Source: a virus
Length of the DNA: 43,124 bases
IMG/VR virus record: IMGVR_UViG_3300022857_000016
Span: 1-43,124 of that record
Strand: one strand, 5' to 3'
Positions 26,399-34,602 of the stretch are shown here, in pieces; positions within the stretch are counted from its first letter, which is position 1; each line of letters starts with the position of its first letter. The notes below the pieces were generated by a model. That model worked only from the letters and a program-made list of their open reading frames with translations, ran no database searches and was not told where the DNA came from. The position numbers were made by a program, and so were the translations under genes.

Positions 26399-28009
26399 CT
26401 ATTCAAAGTCAATTACAGTGTTTTGAGTTAAACGACCTGTTGCAGTGTCGTATCGAGTTGATCCACAATCACCAGTCAAGCCGGTGAATCGTGATTTAAG
26501 TACCCTTAATTTAATTGTGTTACGCTCTGATTCTGTTTCAGCAATCATGTTACGAGAAAATGCTACGATATCAAACGAGATCTGTTTAATAGAACCAGAA
26601 CCCTTGATGTCATCTAATGAAGGTAACTTACCTTCTTCAAATGGCTTCATACCAACACCTGATTTACGCAGGTGAGAGATGATACCTAACCATATGTTAT
26701 GTTTCTTAGTAATCTTAAGCATGTCAGACATGAATGAATCAATCGCTTCATTACCTGTTTTACCTTGAACACCCTCAGATACTGCAATAGTAATGTGATC
26801 AAGAAAGATATACTTACAACCCATTAAGGCTAAGTGTTCCATCTTATCTGCTAAGGATTCATCACTAACAGAGCCTTGGTGATCAAGCATAACTAAACGC
26901 TCATCTCCAAACACCTTAGTAAAGGCTTCGTACTTTTCTTCCTCACTAACCTTTTCTCGGTTAAGATTCTTCTTGAGTTGCATACCAATAAACTTCTCTG
27001 CGGTATCACCAACAGATTCTTCTAATGAGACTATACCTACCATATCGGTTGTCTTATCTAAGATCTCTAGTATAATCTCCTTACTAATAGTAGACTTACC
27101 TGCACCTGTGCCTGAGGTAAACAAAACAATATCACCCATACGCATACCATATAGCTTCTCATTAAGAGGTTTTAAGCAAATAGGATAGGCAAGTGATACT
27201 GTGTTCTGTTTACGCTGGTATTGTTCCCAGATGTCATTACCCTTAACCACACCAGCAGGGCTGAATGGTCGAGCATCAAACATACAACTCATTAGCGTAA
27301 CACTACCATGCTTAATTAATACTTCACATGGATCTTTCTCTGGTAGATTAGCTATCTTAACTCTTTCGTAGCCAATAATCTTAGCAGCAGTCTCGGTTGC
27401 CTTACGACCTGCCTCATCATTATCAAACATCAATACAACTTCATCGAAGTTCCTGATCCAGTCACGTTGAGCAAGGATAATAGAGGTAGCAGACGCTGAA
27501 GGAATAGCTACTACAGGATAGAATCTAGAGTACTTATCGTACTGTGCTTGTGCCATTGCTAATGCGTCAAGCTCACCTTCAGTAATGATTAATCGTTTAC
27601 CTGAACCAGCTATGTTCTGACCGAACAATTCAACGTTCTTAAAGTCACCATGAATCAAGAAGTCTTTTGGTAACTTACGTTCCTTGTAGGCACATACAAC
27701 GTTATCCTTTGTGTAAGGATAGAAATGAGATTCGATTGTACCATCTTCTGCATAGGCTACCTTAACTCCGTAGTGTTCAGCTACAGGCTTAGTAATACCT
27801 CGTTCTTTAAAGCCACGGGTATCATACGACTTAACTTCATCTAGGTTTAATATATTAGCGTAGATCATCTTAGCCATAGGTTTTTCTTTCTGGTTTATTA
27901 AATTACTTTTCTGACAACTAAAGCAAAATCCAAACTCATCATCATCCTTGTAAGAGAATGCATCTGATGAGCTACATTTTGGACATGCTGTGTGATACCA
28001 TCTACTCAT
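26399..28009 (-). CDS. Bifunctional DNA primase-helicase (T7 gp4-like)
   Basis: The gene encodes 536 residues, close to T7 gp4 (566). An N-terminal zinc-binding domain has C9, C12, C29 and C32. A TOPRIM domain follows with E145 in ITEGELDAL and D196-N-D198. The RecA-like helicase has Walker A SGTGAGKST at 299-307 and a YIFLDHITI Walker B. It unwinds DNA at the fork and makes primers for the family A polymerase encoded upstream in the same operon. The start is two codons after a small basic gene's end, and the stop abuts the RNAP start. Confidence 0.95.
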   Translation of the reverse strand: MSRWYHTACPKCSSSDAFSYKDDDEFGFCFSCQKSNLINQKEKPMAKMIYANILNLDEVKSYDTRGFKERGITKPVAEHYGVKVAYAEDGTIESHFYPYTKDNVVCAYKERKLPKDFLIHGDFKNVELFGQNIAGSGKRLIITEGELDALAMAQAQYDKYSRFYPVVAIPSASATSIILAQRDWIRNFDEVVLMFDNDEAGRKATETAAKIIGYERVKIANLPEKDPCEVLIKHGSVTLMSCMFDARPFSPAGVVKGNDIWEQYQRKQNTVSLAYPICLKPLNEKLYGMRMGDIVLFTSGTGAGKSTISKEIILEILDKTTDMVGIVSLEESVGDTAEKFIGMQLKKNLNREKVSEEEKYEAFTKVFGDERLVMLDHQGSVSDESLADKMEHLALMGCKYIFLDHITIAVSEGVQGKTGNEAIDSFMSDMLKITKKHNIWLGIISHLRKSGVGMKPFEEGKLPSLDDIKGSGSIKQISFDIVAFSRNMIAETESERNTIKLRVLKSRFTGLTGDCGSTRYDTATGRLTQNTVIDFE

Positions 28010-28171
28010 TTAATTCCAATCTTGATCTTCTCTGATCTCTCTGATTAACTGCCTACGTTCTTTAGCTGTTTGTTGTGTATCCCTTTTACGTGTAAATTGA
28101 TCGCGGTATTCTGACTTAGGGTTTAAGTCTTCAACCTCTTTGTGTTTAGACTTGTCGTCTTTATTTTTCAT
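28010..28171 (-). CDS. Small highly charged protein (53 aa)
   Basis: The start overlaps the upstream stop as ATGA and the stop TAA directly precedes the primase ATG, so the frame fits exactly between two real genes. The product is very rich in Lys, Arg, Asp and Glu and should be helical, possibly nucleic-acid binding. No family is recognised. Confidence 0.6.
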   Translation of the reverse strand: MKNKDDKSKHKEVEDLNPKSEYRDQFTRKRDTQQTAKERRQLIREIREDQDWN

Positions 28172-28587
28172 AACTTAGGTTTAATAAATTTTACTGCACC
28201 AATATTACCATTGTACCAGAGTCTCTCCCCTGATTCAATCTCTTCCCTAGATAATACTTCTGATAGCCATTGCTCCTGTACTTCACGGTAGGTTAACATT
28301 CCTTTCCCTATTACCCAGTCATAAATGACAAAGGTAAATGCTCCTTTACCATACTTCTTAATGTCATCGTTCAACTCCTTACATGATGAGGTGTAAACCC
28401 TCCAAGCAGATTCCTTAACGGTCTTAACTCGGCGAGACTTACCCTCAACTCTTTTCATAGATACACTTACGAGTTGTTTTCTTCCGATATATTTTCTTCC
28501 TGTGATAAGGTTTTCGATATAGTAGATGAATCCAAAGGCATCGTCTGGTCTATCACTAAGGGGGTTCCAGTGTCCGTAATCGTCCAT
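28168..28587 (-). CDS. GIY-YIG-type nuclease-like protein
   Basis: The gene encodes 139 residues. The GIY-like element FIYYI is at 20-24 and KYIGR at 32-36. A later WRVYTSSCKELNDDIKKYGK segment and an EVQEQWL helix with a candidate catalytic Glu match the Seg-like/GIY-YIG layout. It could be a homing-type or defence nuclease. Its first 121 bases overlap the end of the exonuclease gene in another frame, and this overlap encodes the GIY part, so it cannot be trimmed away without losing the domain. Confidence 0.7.
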   Translation of the reverse strand: MDDYGHWNPLSDRPDDAFGFIYYIENLITGRKYIGRKQLVSVSMKRVEGKSRRVKTVKESAWRVYTSSCKELNDDIKKYGKGAFTFVIYDWVIGKGMLTYREVQEQWLSEVLSREEIESGERLWYNGNIGAVKFIKPKL

Positions 28588-29318
28588 GATAATTTTTCTT
28601 CTAGTTGTTCGTAGGTTAACGGGATACAGTCATCCAAGTACTCTCGGATATAGATTAGGTTAGCACACTTAGTGAACTCTTCCTTCCAATTATAACCTAC
28701 TTTAGACTTCCAAGTCTCAATAACCCTACTCCATATATAGTCAGTAGGTAGATCTTTAAGAATCTTTTCTGCTGTCTTAGGGCCAACACCTTTTAGACCT
28801 CTAATGTTATCGGTTGAGTCACCGGTAAGCATTTGTGTCATAAGGAATAGGTAACTCTCTTGGGGTTCCATGTAGTATAACTTAGTAGTTCTAAAGTTAT
28901 AATGGTATCCAGGAAGTGTATCTAAGTCTTTATCTATGTGACATATAACATAACGTTTATTATCCTTTAATGCTATCTCTCCATAGATACCACAGTAGTC
29001 ATCAGCCTCTGCTCCATCAGAACAAAAACAGAACGCACCAGCATACTCATATAGCATGTTGATACGATCTTTAATCTCTGGGTCTATGTTATTTTTACGA
29101 TTAGCCTTGTAGTCATCTGTAACTGAGTACCTGAAGTTATCAGTACCTTTAATAAACACAGCGCCCTCTATTGAGCCTGTGTTAGACATAATCTCTTTTA
29201 ACTTATCGTCAAAAGCTTTCTTAGCTAATACTGGTGATGGCTGGTAGTGAGCTATCTGGTAGATAATACTATCAGCATCAATGATTGCTAAGTCAAATTG
29301 ATCGTCTGATTCAATCAT
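28467..29318 (-). CDS. 5'-3' exonuclease (T7 gp6/FEN-like)
   Basis: The gene encodes 283 residues (T7 gp6 is about 300). Metal-binding acidic motifs are visible: IIDADSIIY near residue 12, GAEADDYCG, and CHIDKDLD. The H3TH DNA-binding element GDSTDNIRGLKGVGPKTAEK follows. It would degrade host DNA to feed dNTP synthesis and remove primers. AAGGAAGATT precedes the start. The C-terminal 40 residues are Ser/Thr/Glu-rich and read across the GIY-YIG gene in a different frame, so they may be a poorly constrained tail. Confidence 0.92.
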   Translation of the reverse strand: MIESDDQFDLAIIDADSIIYQIAHYQPSPVLAKKAFDDKLKEIMSNTGSIEGAVFIKGTDNFRYSVTDDYKANRKNNIDPEIKDRINMLYEYAGAFCFCSDGAEADDYCGIYGEIALKDNKRYVICHIDKDLDTLPGYHYNFRTTKLYYMEPQESYLFLMTQMLTGDSTDNIRGLKGVGPKTAEKILKDLPTDYIWSRVIETWKSKVGYNWKEEFTKCANLIYIREYLDDCIPLTYEQLEEKLSWTITDTGTPLVIDQTMPLDSSTISKTLSQEENISEENNS

Positions 29319-29330
29319 AATCTTCCTTTG

Positions 29331-31178
29331 TTAATGAACGTCTGCATAGGTCTTACCTACCTTAGCTTCACCACCCATACAGGTGATACCAAACCACTTA
29401 GGTGCTTCATTAAAAGCTTCTTCAGATAGCTCACGTAGTTCTTCTACGTGTTCATCCTTACAGACAACTGCCAATTCATCGTGATAATGAAGGACAAAGT
29501 AGTGTGGGATCTTTCGTTCCCTTAGTTTTCTTTTGAGATATACTGCTGCGGCTTTACATGTAACCCCTTCAGCTGTTTGTAGTATGTAGTTAAGTACCTG
29601 ATGAGGTGATGATACGAATACTAATCGACCATCAATACCACGTACAAAAGCTTTCTCCTTACCAAACGCTCCAGCAGTATTATTATACTGAGTCATTATC
29701 TTATCTTTAAGTTCTGGTAAGCCCGGTGTGGACTTCTCAAACTTAACCATAGCTTCTTGACCTAATTTAGCATCTCGTTTACCGCTAAGTATAAGACCTA
29801 ACTTACCCGCACCACCACCAAATAGGAAAGCATACAAGAAAGGTTTAGCTAAGTCACGACTTACATTCAGGGTATCAGCATTACGTTGATGTACGTCACC
29901 GTTAATTACCTCATTAGTGAACTCATCGTTACCAATGTAGTGGCAGAGACCACGCATCTGATTACCTGATGAGTCGGCACCTACAATAGTAGTCCCTTCT
30001 TCACATATCAGTAATGATCGCATCTCTTTACCGTATACAGAGCTTACCTTAGGTAGGTTAGCTACTACCTCATGACGACATCTAAAAGTAGGTGTACCGA
30101 TAGTCCACATACGACCATGAAGGCGATTGTCTAATGATTCTTTTACTTCCTTTATCCATCCTTCTAGAATACTTTTACGGCTACGTATAGTATAGAAGTC
30201 ACTTAGCAGCATAGCGTCTGCACCTAACAGCGACAATGATGAGTCAGAAAGCTTAGGAGACTTGTTGACAAACTTACCGTTGATACGTTCAACATTCCAC
30301 TCATCGGGTACCCATCCTAGTGAGTACAACCAATCCTTTGCTACCTCAATTGATCCTGCTTTACCTTGTTCAAATGATACTCTGCAGTATGCACCAAGGA
30401 TAGGTCTATCTCTTTTACCACTCTCTTGAGTGTAACCGAAGTGCTTAACAGTAGATAATGTGTAGCAACCATCCTTACGCCATGCAGGTTCTTTGTACTC
30501 AGTAGGCTTATCAATCTTGATACATCGCATACCAATCTTAGGCTCTAGCACCTGCTCGATAGCATCTATCTTATTGTTTATTTTTGTAAGCAGTGTTTGA
30601 GCACCAGCCATATCGAACATCCATCCCTTATTACGGATCTCAGCTTCAATCGCAGAGAATTCCATCTCTACTTCAATACCCTTCTTAAAGCTAGGGTGCT
30701 TGCTTATGATCTTACTAGACTCTATGGCAAGCTCCTTGTAGACTTTAACGTTTAACTCTACATCTCGGATACAGTATTTAAGCATCTCTTTAGAGTAAGA
30801 ATCAAAGTCATTGAACTCTATCTTAGGAAATTCTAACTTACTACCCCATCCTGCTAGACCATGTTTGTGGTCACGCCTGTACTGGTTTATCTGCGACAGT
30901 ACCCATGTATCGATTACTTGTTGATTATCAGTAGGTGTCCAACCAGTTAGGTGCTCTAACACTACTAAGTCATATCCAATAAAGTTATGACCGAATAGAA
31001 TGTCAGCTGTCCCAATGAACTCTAGACCTTCTTTGAGCGAAGGTAGTTCTTTATCATGGTCAGAGAACGAGTACACCGTACCCGTATCTGAATCAATAGC
31101 AACCATACACCAGATCTTAGAGACATGTGGCATAAAGCCGTTGGTCTCTAAGTCTACGCATAGTCTTAATTTACTCAT
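29331..31178 (-). CDS. Family A DNA polymerase with 3'-5' exonuclease (T7-like)
   Basis: The gene encodes 615 residues (T7 gp5 is 704). The exonuclease sites are intact: D9-x-E11, D70 in IGYD, and Y135-x-x-x-D139. Polymerase motif A is GAD402SSGNQ407MR, where the usual Glu is Gln. Motif B is K445-PFL-Y449-AFL-F453, giving Tyr at the position called 762 in E. coli Pol I numbering. Motif C is H566-D567-E568. It should be the replicative polymerase, probably using host thioredoxin or working without it; I cannot identify a thioredoxin-binding loop by eye. Its start overlaps the HExxH gene as ATGA. Confidence 0.95.
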   Translation of the reverse strand: MSKLRLCVDLETNGFMPHVSKIWCMVAIDSDTGTVYSFSDHDKELPSLKEGLEFIGTADILFGHNFIGYDLVVLEHLTGWTPTDNQQVIDTWVLSQINQYRRDHKHGLAGWGSKLEFPKIEFNDFDSYSKEMLKYCIRDVELNVKVYKELAIESSKIISKHPSFKKGIEVEMEFSAIEAEIRNKGWMFDMAGAQTLLTKINNKIDAIEQVLEPKIGMRCIKIDKPTEYKEPAWRKDGCYTLSTVKHFGYTQESGKRDRPILGAYCRVSFEQGKAGSIEVAKDWLYSLGWVPDEWNVERINGKFVNKSPKLSDSSLSLLGADAMLLSDFYTIRSRKSILEGWIKEVKESLDNRLHGRMWTIGTPTFRCRHEVVANLPKVSSVYGKEMRSLLICEEGTTIVGADSSGNQMRGLCHYIGNDEFTNEVINGDVHQRNADTLNVSRDLAKPFLYAFLFGGGAGKLGLILSGKRDAKLGQEAMVKFEKSTPGLPELKDKIMTQYNNTAGAFGKEKAFVRGIDGRLVFVSSPHQVLNYILQTAEGVTCKAAAVYLKRKLRERKIPHYFVLHYHDELAVVCKDEHVEELRELSEEAFNEAPKWFGITCMGGEAKVGKTYADVH

Positions 31179-31651
31179 AGTATTTTATCTCCATATTTTT
31201 CTGCATAGAAGTACTCTAACATACGAGCTTCCATCTCCATAGGTTCAAAGCAGTATGCTTCAAACTCATCTAACTTATCGTACTTCAAACCTTTTACAGT
31301 AAACCCCTTACGATTACAGAGGAACTGTGCAGCGTGTACGAACTCATGACATAGTACAGCCAAGAAGTGATCTACCATGTAGGGATTACCTTCCCAATCA
31401 TTCATGAAAGGATCTCTTACTTGGATAAGCATACGTCCACAGTCATCAGACATTGCAGTCAGTCCCTGTGACTTAGAATCAATATCATACTCAACAAGAC
31501 ATACATGTATCTGCATTGGCTTATCAGTTATTGTTAGCCCATAACGTGTACTGTAGTCTGTTACTACATTAATTAGTAGTTGTTTAATATCCTTTTCAGA
31601 CGGAGGTAAACAAGAGACATTAACTTTGATATTCTTAGGTAGCTTATTCAT
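31175..31651 (-). CDS. HExxH metallopeptidase-like protein
   Basis: The gene encodes 158 residues. I chose the ATG at 31651 because GAGG lies upstream; the frame is open to 31690, inside the neighbouring gene. H102-E103-F-V-H106 in a hydrophobic helix (AVLCHEFVHAAQ) is a zinc-metallopeptidase motif, and E131 or E141 could supply the third ligand. The layout recalls SprT/WSS1-like or M48-like minigluzincins, but the family is not certain. Position next to the polymerase hints at a replication-linked or host-targeting role (inference). It overlaps the upstream gene by eight bases. Confidence 0.7.
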   Translation of the reverse strand: MNKLPKNIKVNVSCLPPSEKDIKQLLINVVTDYSTRYGLTITDKPMQIHVCLVEYDIDSKSQGLTAMSDDCGRMLIQVRDPFMNDWEGNPYMVDHFLAVLCHEFVHAAQFLCNRKGFTVKGLKYDKLDEFEAYCFEPMEMEARMLEYFYAEKYGDKIL

Positions 31652-31838
31652 CTTCTTCTGCCTCAACGATATCAACGTTTTTAGAGCCATAACTTTTTAA
31701 TTCCCTAGCCATTGATACTACTACTTCATAGTATGAGTCTACTTGTTCTTCTAAATCCTTAATCTTGTTTAGTAAGTAAGTTAGATAAGCACCTAAAGCA
31801 AAAATAGATACCGTCATTACAATAAAATAATCGTTCAT
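31644..31838 (-). CDS. Small membrane protein with coiled coil
   Basis: The gene encodes 64 residues with AGGG before the start. Residues about 4-24 form one hydrophobic segment (FIVMTVSIFALGAYLTYLL). Residues 25-50 are a heptad-like helix (KIKDLEEQVDSYYEVV), followed by an acidic tail. It is probably anchored in the inner membrane with the coiled coil in the cytoplasm. Function is unknown; it lies between dCMP deaminase and the HExxH gene with overlaps on both sides. Confidence 0.65.
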   Translation of the reverse strand: MNDYFIVMTVSIFALGAYLTYLLNKIKDLEEQVDSYYEVVVSMARELKSYGSKNVDIVEAEEDE

Positions 31839-32284
31839 AGTAACCCTGTCTTTCTTAGCTCGTCATCGGTAAATAACTTGTTATGGTTTTCTTGTTCATT
31901 AACTAACACACCTACTTTACGTAGATATTCTATGCCTTCCATGCTTTTGTAATCATCACGGTAAACCACTCTAGTAATTCCGCTGCTATAAATAAGCTTC
32001 CCGCACTCAATGCAAGGAGAGAGAGTACAGTAAAGCGTAGAACCTTTAGTGGAATTGTTACTAGCGGCCACCTTAGCAATCGCAGTAGCTTCAGCGTGTA
32101 AGACAGTATGCTTTTGTGTGTCATTGTTTGTACCTCTTGCTGTACCATTATAAGAGAATGAAATAATGTTATCATCTTTTACAAGGATAGCACCTACTTT
32201 CTTATCTGTAGCGTAACTCATTTTAGAGATTACATCACAGATACCCATGTACATTACATCCCAGTCACTCTGTTGCTTGATCAT
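31835..32284 (-). CDS. dCMP deaminase
   Basis: The gene encodes 149 residues. The zinc and catalytic site is complete: H63-A-E65 and P90-C91-x-x-C94. The TDKKVGAILVKDDNIIS strand pair near residues 26-42 is typical of deoxycytidylate deaminases. It turns dCMP into dUMP, the precursor of dTMP, which fits an AT-rich genome and the RNR genes nearby. No thymidylate synthase is seen in the window, so the phage may use the host enzyme or encode one elsewhere. It overlaps the next gene as ATGA. Confidence 0.92.
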   Translation of the reverse strand: MIKQQSDWDVMYMGICDVISKMSYATDKKVGAILVKDDNIISFSYNGTARGTNNDTQKHTVLHAEATAIAKVAASNNSTKGSTLYCTLSPCIECGKLIYSSGITRVVYRDDYKSMEGIEYLRKVGVLVNEQENHNKLFTDDELRKTGLL

Positions 32285-32414
32285 ATATTATTTCCATTTC
32301 AGACAATGCGTCTAAGAAGTCTAAGAATAAAGTTGTGCTAGCACCGTTATGCGGCTTGCGTAGTATGATTGTTATCTCAGTATAACAGTCATCTGTTGTA
32401 GTATCAATTTGCAT
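32265..32414 (-). CDS. Small hypothetical protein (49 aa)
   Basis: An ATG frame fills the gap between the MazG-like gene and dCMP deaminase, overlapping them by 11 and 20 bases. The ribosome site is weak. The product (MQIDTTTDDCYTEITIILRK start) has alternating strand-like sequence and an acidic helix. No family is recognised. Confidence 0.5.
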   Translation of the reverse strand: MQIDTTTDDCYTEITIILRKPHNGASTTLFLDFLDALSEMEIIYDQATE

Positions 32415-32694
32415 ATGCACCATCTTTGGGAAAGTATTTATACCAGTCTTGGTAAGTTTCTTTTTTATTAATATATGCTTCTCCTATAACATTAGGGTCT
32501 AAACCCCATTGCTCAACTAGCATTGTTAACATAAAGTATAGCTGACCGATCTCTGTTTCTAACATCTTCTTGTTACTAACACCTGTATCAGGATGTACTC
32601 GGTTGATTCCAAAGCGAAATACTTTGGAGATAGCCTGAATTACTTCAGCACATTCTTCTTGAGTATTTAATGGTAGGATCTCTTCGATTTTCAT
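32404..32694 (-). CDS. MazG-like nucleotide pyrophosphohydrolase
   Basis: The gene encodes 96 residues with AAAGGGAACAT before the start. The helix E13-E-C-A-E17-VIQAISKVFRFG and the later LETEIGQLYFMLTML helix have the spacing of the MazG/all-alpha NTP pyrophosphatase fold in small phage proteins. One EExxE motif is visible; the second acidic pair is weaker (E47 and neighbours). It would hydrolyse NTP or dNTP variants, or lower ppGpp as proposed for other phage MazG proteins. It is the first gene behind promoter P4. Confidence 0.75.
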   Translation of the reverse strand: MKIEEILPLNTQEECAEVIQAISKVFRFGINRVHPDTGVSNKKMLETEIGQLYFMLTMLVEQWGLDPNVIGEAYINKKETYQDWYKYFPKDGAYAN

Positions 32695-32709
32695 ATGTTC
32701 CCTTTAGAT

Positions 32710-32722
32710 CTATTAGGTACCG
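32710..32722 (-). promoter_or_regulatory. Phage RNAP promoter P4 (replication operon)
   Basis: On the - strand the element reads CGGTACCTAATAG, a perfect consensus, 16 bases before the MazG-like start. It is placed to drive the operon through dCMP deaminase, DNA polymerase, exonuclease, primase-helicase and the RNAP gene itself. Confidence 0.75.
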
Positions 32723-32735
32723 GCTGTATTTTTTA

Positions 32736-33041
32736 TTATATGTTTTCCTTTGATCTAGCACCTGACAACTCAGACATCTTAGCTAGTAACTCATCCAGAC
32801 CTTCAGTCATAAGTGCTCGGCAGCAGCTAATGATTATTGGGTTGAATAGTCTACCACCTGAACTCTCTTCGACACGGTTTAAGTACTTATCGAAGAAAAC
32901 TTTAACACATTCTCTTAGTTCAGCGTCACGTTCCTCCTGTTGCATTTCATCAGCTATTGCTTCAAACTCTTTATTAGTTAGTTGTTCTGGCTTTGCATCG
33001 TTCAGCTCATCAATTGATTGTTTTAGTTCTTCATCAGTCAT
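32736..33041 (-). CDS. Acidic helical hypothetical protein
   Basis: The gene encodes 101 residues with a strong AGGAGAAGCA site. The N-terminal half is very acidic (EELKQSIDELNDAKPEQL), and the C-terminal half has a FNPIIISCCRALMTEGLDELL helix pair. No family is recognised. It is the last gene before promoter P4. Confidence 0.65.
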   Translation of the reverse strand: MTDEELKQSIDELNDAKPEQLTNKEFEAIADEMQQEERDAELRECVKVFFDKYLNRVEESSGGRLFNPIIISCCRALMTEGLDELLAKMSELSGARSKENI

Positions 33042-33054
33042 TGCTTCTCCTTAC

Positions 33055-33159
33055 TTAATTGCATTGTGAATATAACTCTACGGCTTTAACTAACACATGA
33101 CCAATAGATAATCCAGTAATAAACATCATTACGTTTATTAACAATTTAGAATATGTCAT
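33055..33159 (-). CDS. Very small membrane peptide (34 aa)
   Basis: An ATG frame overlaps the end of the upstream gene by 14 bases and ends 14 bases before the next start. The product is one hydrophobic segment (LLINVMMFITGLSIGHVLV) with a short polar tail. Many phages encode such peptides, but support is only position and hydrophobicity. Confidence 0.45.
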   Translation of the reverse strand: MTYSKLLINVMMFITGLSIGHVLVKAVELYSQCN

Positions 33160-33388
33160 ATTCAGACTCCTTAATGTGACCTAGTTTAATGAGTATTGCT
33201 TTTACTTCGGCGGGTAACACTGCTACGCCATCATACTCCAGTAGCTGTACTTCGTTGTTAAACCACAATCCACCTGCGGAGTCTTCACCTAGTTCTTTAT
33301 GCTCGAAGTATCCGTAGTTTTCAGTTGATGAGATATCTATTGTGTAAGAGTTTGTATTTAGAACTACATCAAAATTGTATTCAGACAT
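33146..33388 (-). CDS. Small hypothetical protein
   Basis: The gene encodes 80 residues behind GGAAAGATTAAT. It is acidic, with beta-strand-like N-terminal sequence containing YGYFEHKELGEDSAGGLWF and a C-terminal helix. No family is recognised. It follows the GIY-YIG gene by one base and is probably co-translated with it. Confidence 0.6.
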   Translation of the reverse strand: MSEYNFDVVLNTNSYTIDISSTENYGYFEHKELGEDSAGGLWFNNEVQLLEYDGVAVLPAEVKAILIKLGHIKESEYDIF

Positions 33389-33389
33389 A

Positions 33390-33995
33390 TTAATCTTTCC
33401 TTAGGTTGTTAGACAGGTTGTAGTACATACCTGACTTAGTAGCTTTTAGTTGCATTATTAGCATAGTTTCTAGCTCAAGCATTTCTTCATCAGTACCATA
33501 GGCTAGTATAGTACGGGTGAAGTCAGTAGGGCTATCCCCAAGCTCTTTAAGAAGTGTTTCAGATGAACATAGGTATCCATCGTCAGGACCACCTTTATGT
33601 TTACCGATATACTTCTTATCATTGATATCAATCCACATATATACGAAGGCTTCACCTTCCTCTCTACTGGGTATGTTTTCTTCTTTGATTGGTTCATTCT
33701 TGTCGTTACCTTCAAGATGATTAACCCAGATATCCTTAACATACGCCAGCATGTGATCACCCTTAGGTGCTCGCCATAGTACTACAAAGGAATCTGTACC
33801 CTCATTAGAACATAAGAAGTCATAGACCCATTTGTTATGTAAACCGTAGTATTCAGTACCATCGATTGTAACCTTGATCATAAGTTTATCTGAAGCAGAG
33901 GTATAAGCCTCAACTTCATTTACCTTACACTCAAATATATCGAAGTATTTATTATTACCAGCTACATATCTTGTGATAGTGTTTACAAGTTTCAT
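33390..33995 (-). CDS. Protein with C-terminal GIY-YIG nuclease domain
   Basis: The gene encodes 201 residues with AAAGG before the start. Residues 1-100 are an unrecognised domain rich in strands. Residues 117-200 match GIY-YIG: VYMW at 118-121, K128-YIG at 129-131, R161 in FTRTIL, and a candidate catalytic Glu at 173-176 in MLELETMLI, with a YYNLS end. It is the second GIY-YIG gene in the window. It might be a homing nuclease, or a phage enzyme acting on competitor or host DNA; the N-terminal domain could give target specificity. Confidence 0.75.
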   Translation of the reverse strand: MKLVNTITRYVAGNNKYFDIFECKVNEVEAYTSASDKLMIKVTIDGTEYYGLHNKWVYDFLCSNEGTDSFVVLWRAPKGDHMLAYVKDIWVNHLEGNDKNEPIKEENIPSREEGEAFVYMWIDINDKKYIGKHKGGPDDGYLCSSETLLKELGDSPTDFTRTILAYGTDEEMLELETMLIMQLKATKSGMYYNLSNNLRKD

Positions 33996-34034
33996 TTTAA
34001 CCTTTCTAACTTTTACTGCGGATATTTTGTCCTA

Positions 34035-34382
34035 TTACTTATGTTCGTACATCGCTTTAACTAAGTGGTAGAACTTAATCAACTCTTTGTCATACTTACA
34101 AGCCCAGTCTACCACCTCACCCTCCGGCTTGTAACTCTCATCCTGCCACATACAAAATCCCGCCTCTTCAGCCAAGTCTTTAATCTCCTCTGTGAACTCT
34201 AGGTCAGCTTCATAATCAGGTGCTAGTTTCTTAGCCTCACCAATCCCCGCCTGAATAGCAGTGAGGATTCCTAACCGCGTCAAGGCTGCTAGTGCCTCTG
34301 GTGGAAAGTCAAACTGGTATACAGCACTGCCATCTTCGTTATCACGTAATAGGGTTACGTTGCCCGTTCCTTCATCATTCAT
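34035..34382 (-). CDS. Small hypothetical phage protein
   Basis: The gene encodes 115 residues. The N-terminus (a Gly/Asp-rich beta segment, then FDFPPEALAALTRLG) resembles a family of short early proteins in proteobacterial phages. The C-terminal half is acidic and helical. It overlaps the upstream gene by eight bases, starting inside it. No function is known to me. Confidence 0.65.
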   Translation of the reverse strand: MNDEGTGNVTLLRDNEDGSAVYQFDFPPEALAALTRLGILTAIQAGIGEAKKLAPDYEADLEFTEEIKDLAEEAGFCMWQDESYKPEGEVVDWACKYDKELIKFYHLVKAMYEHK

Positions 34383-34599
34383 CTATAGCTCCTCCAAAAT
34401 AATCAATCATAATACTAGTAGCGTTTATTCGTTTGTTAATTTCTACAATGTCTTTTTCCTTGTCTAACTCAAAGATGGCGTACCCTTTTTTGTGCTTTCT
34501 ACGAGATAACTCCTGCTGTAAGTTTTCTAATGTCTCCTGTAAGTTGGAAACAGTAATCTTATCTGCATCATCACCACATATTGTTAATCTAAAGTCCAT
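34375..34599 (-). CDS. Small helical hypothetical protein
   Basis: The gene encodes 74 residues. A strand-like start (MDFRLTICGDDADKI) leads into a long amphipathic helix (LQETLENLQQELSRRKHKKG), possibly a coiled coil, followed by a second helix. Three bases separate it from the upstream gene. No family is recognised. Confidence 0.6.
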   Translation of the reverse strand: MDFRLTICGDDADKITVSNLQETLENLQQELSRRKHKKGYAIFELDKEKDIVEINKRINATSIMIDYFGGAIDE

Positions 34600-34602
34600 A
34601 AT

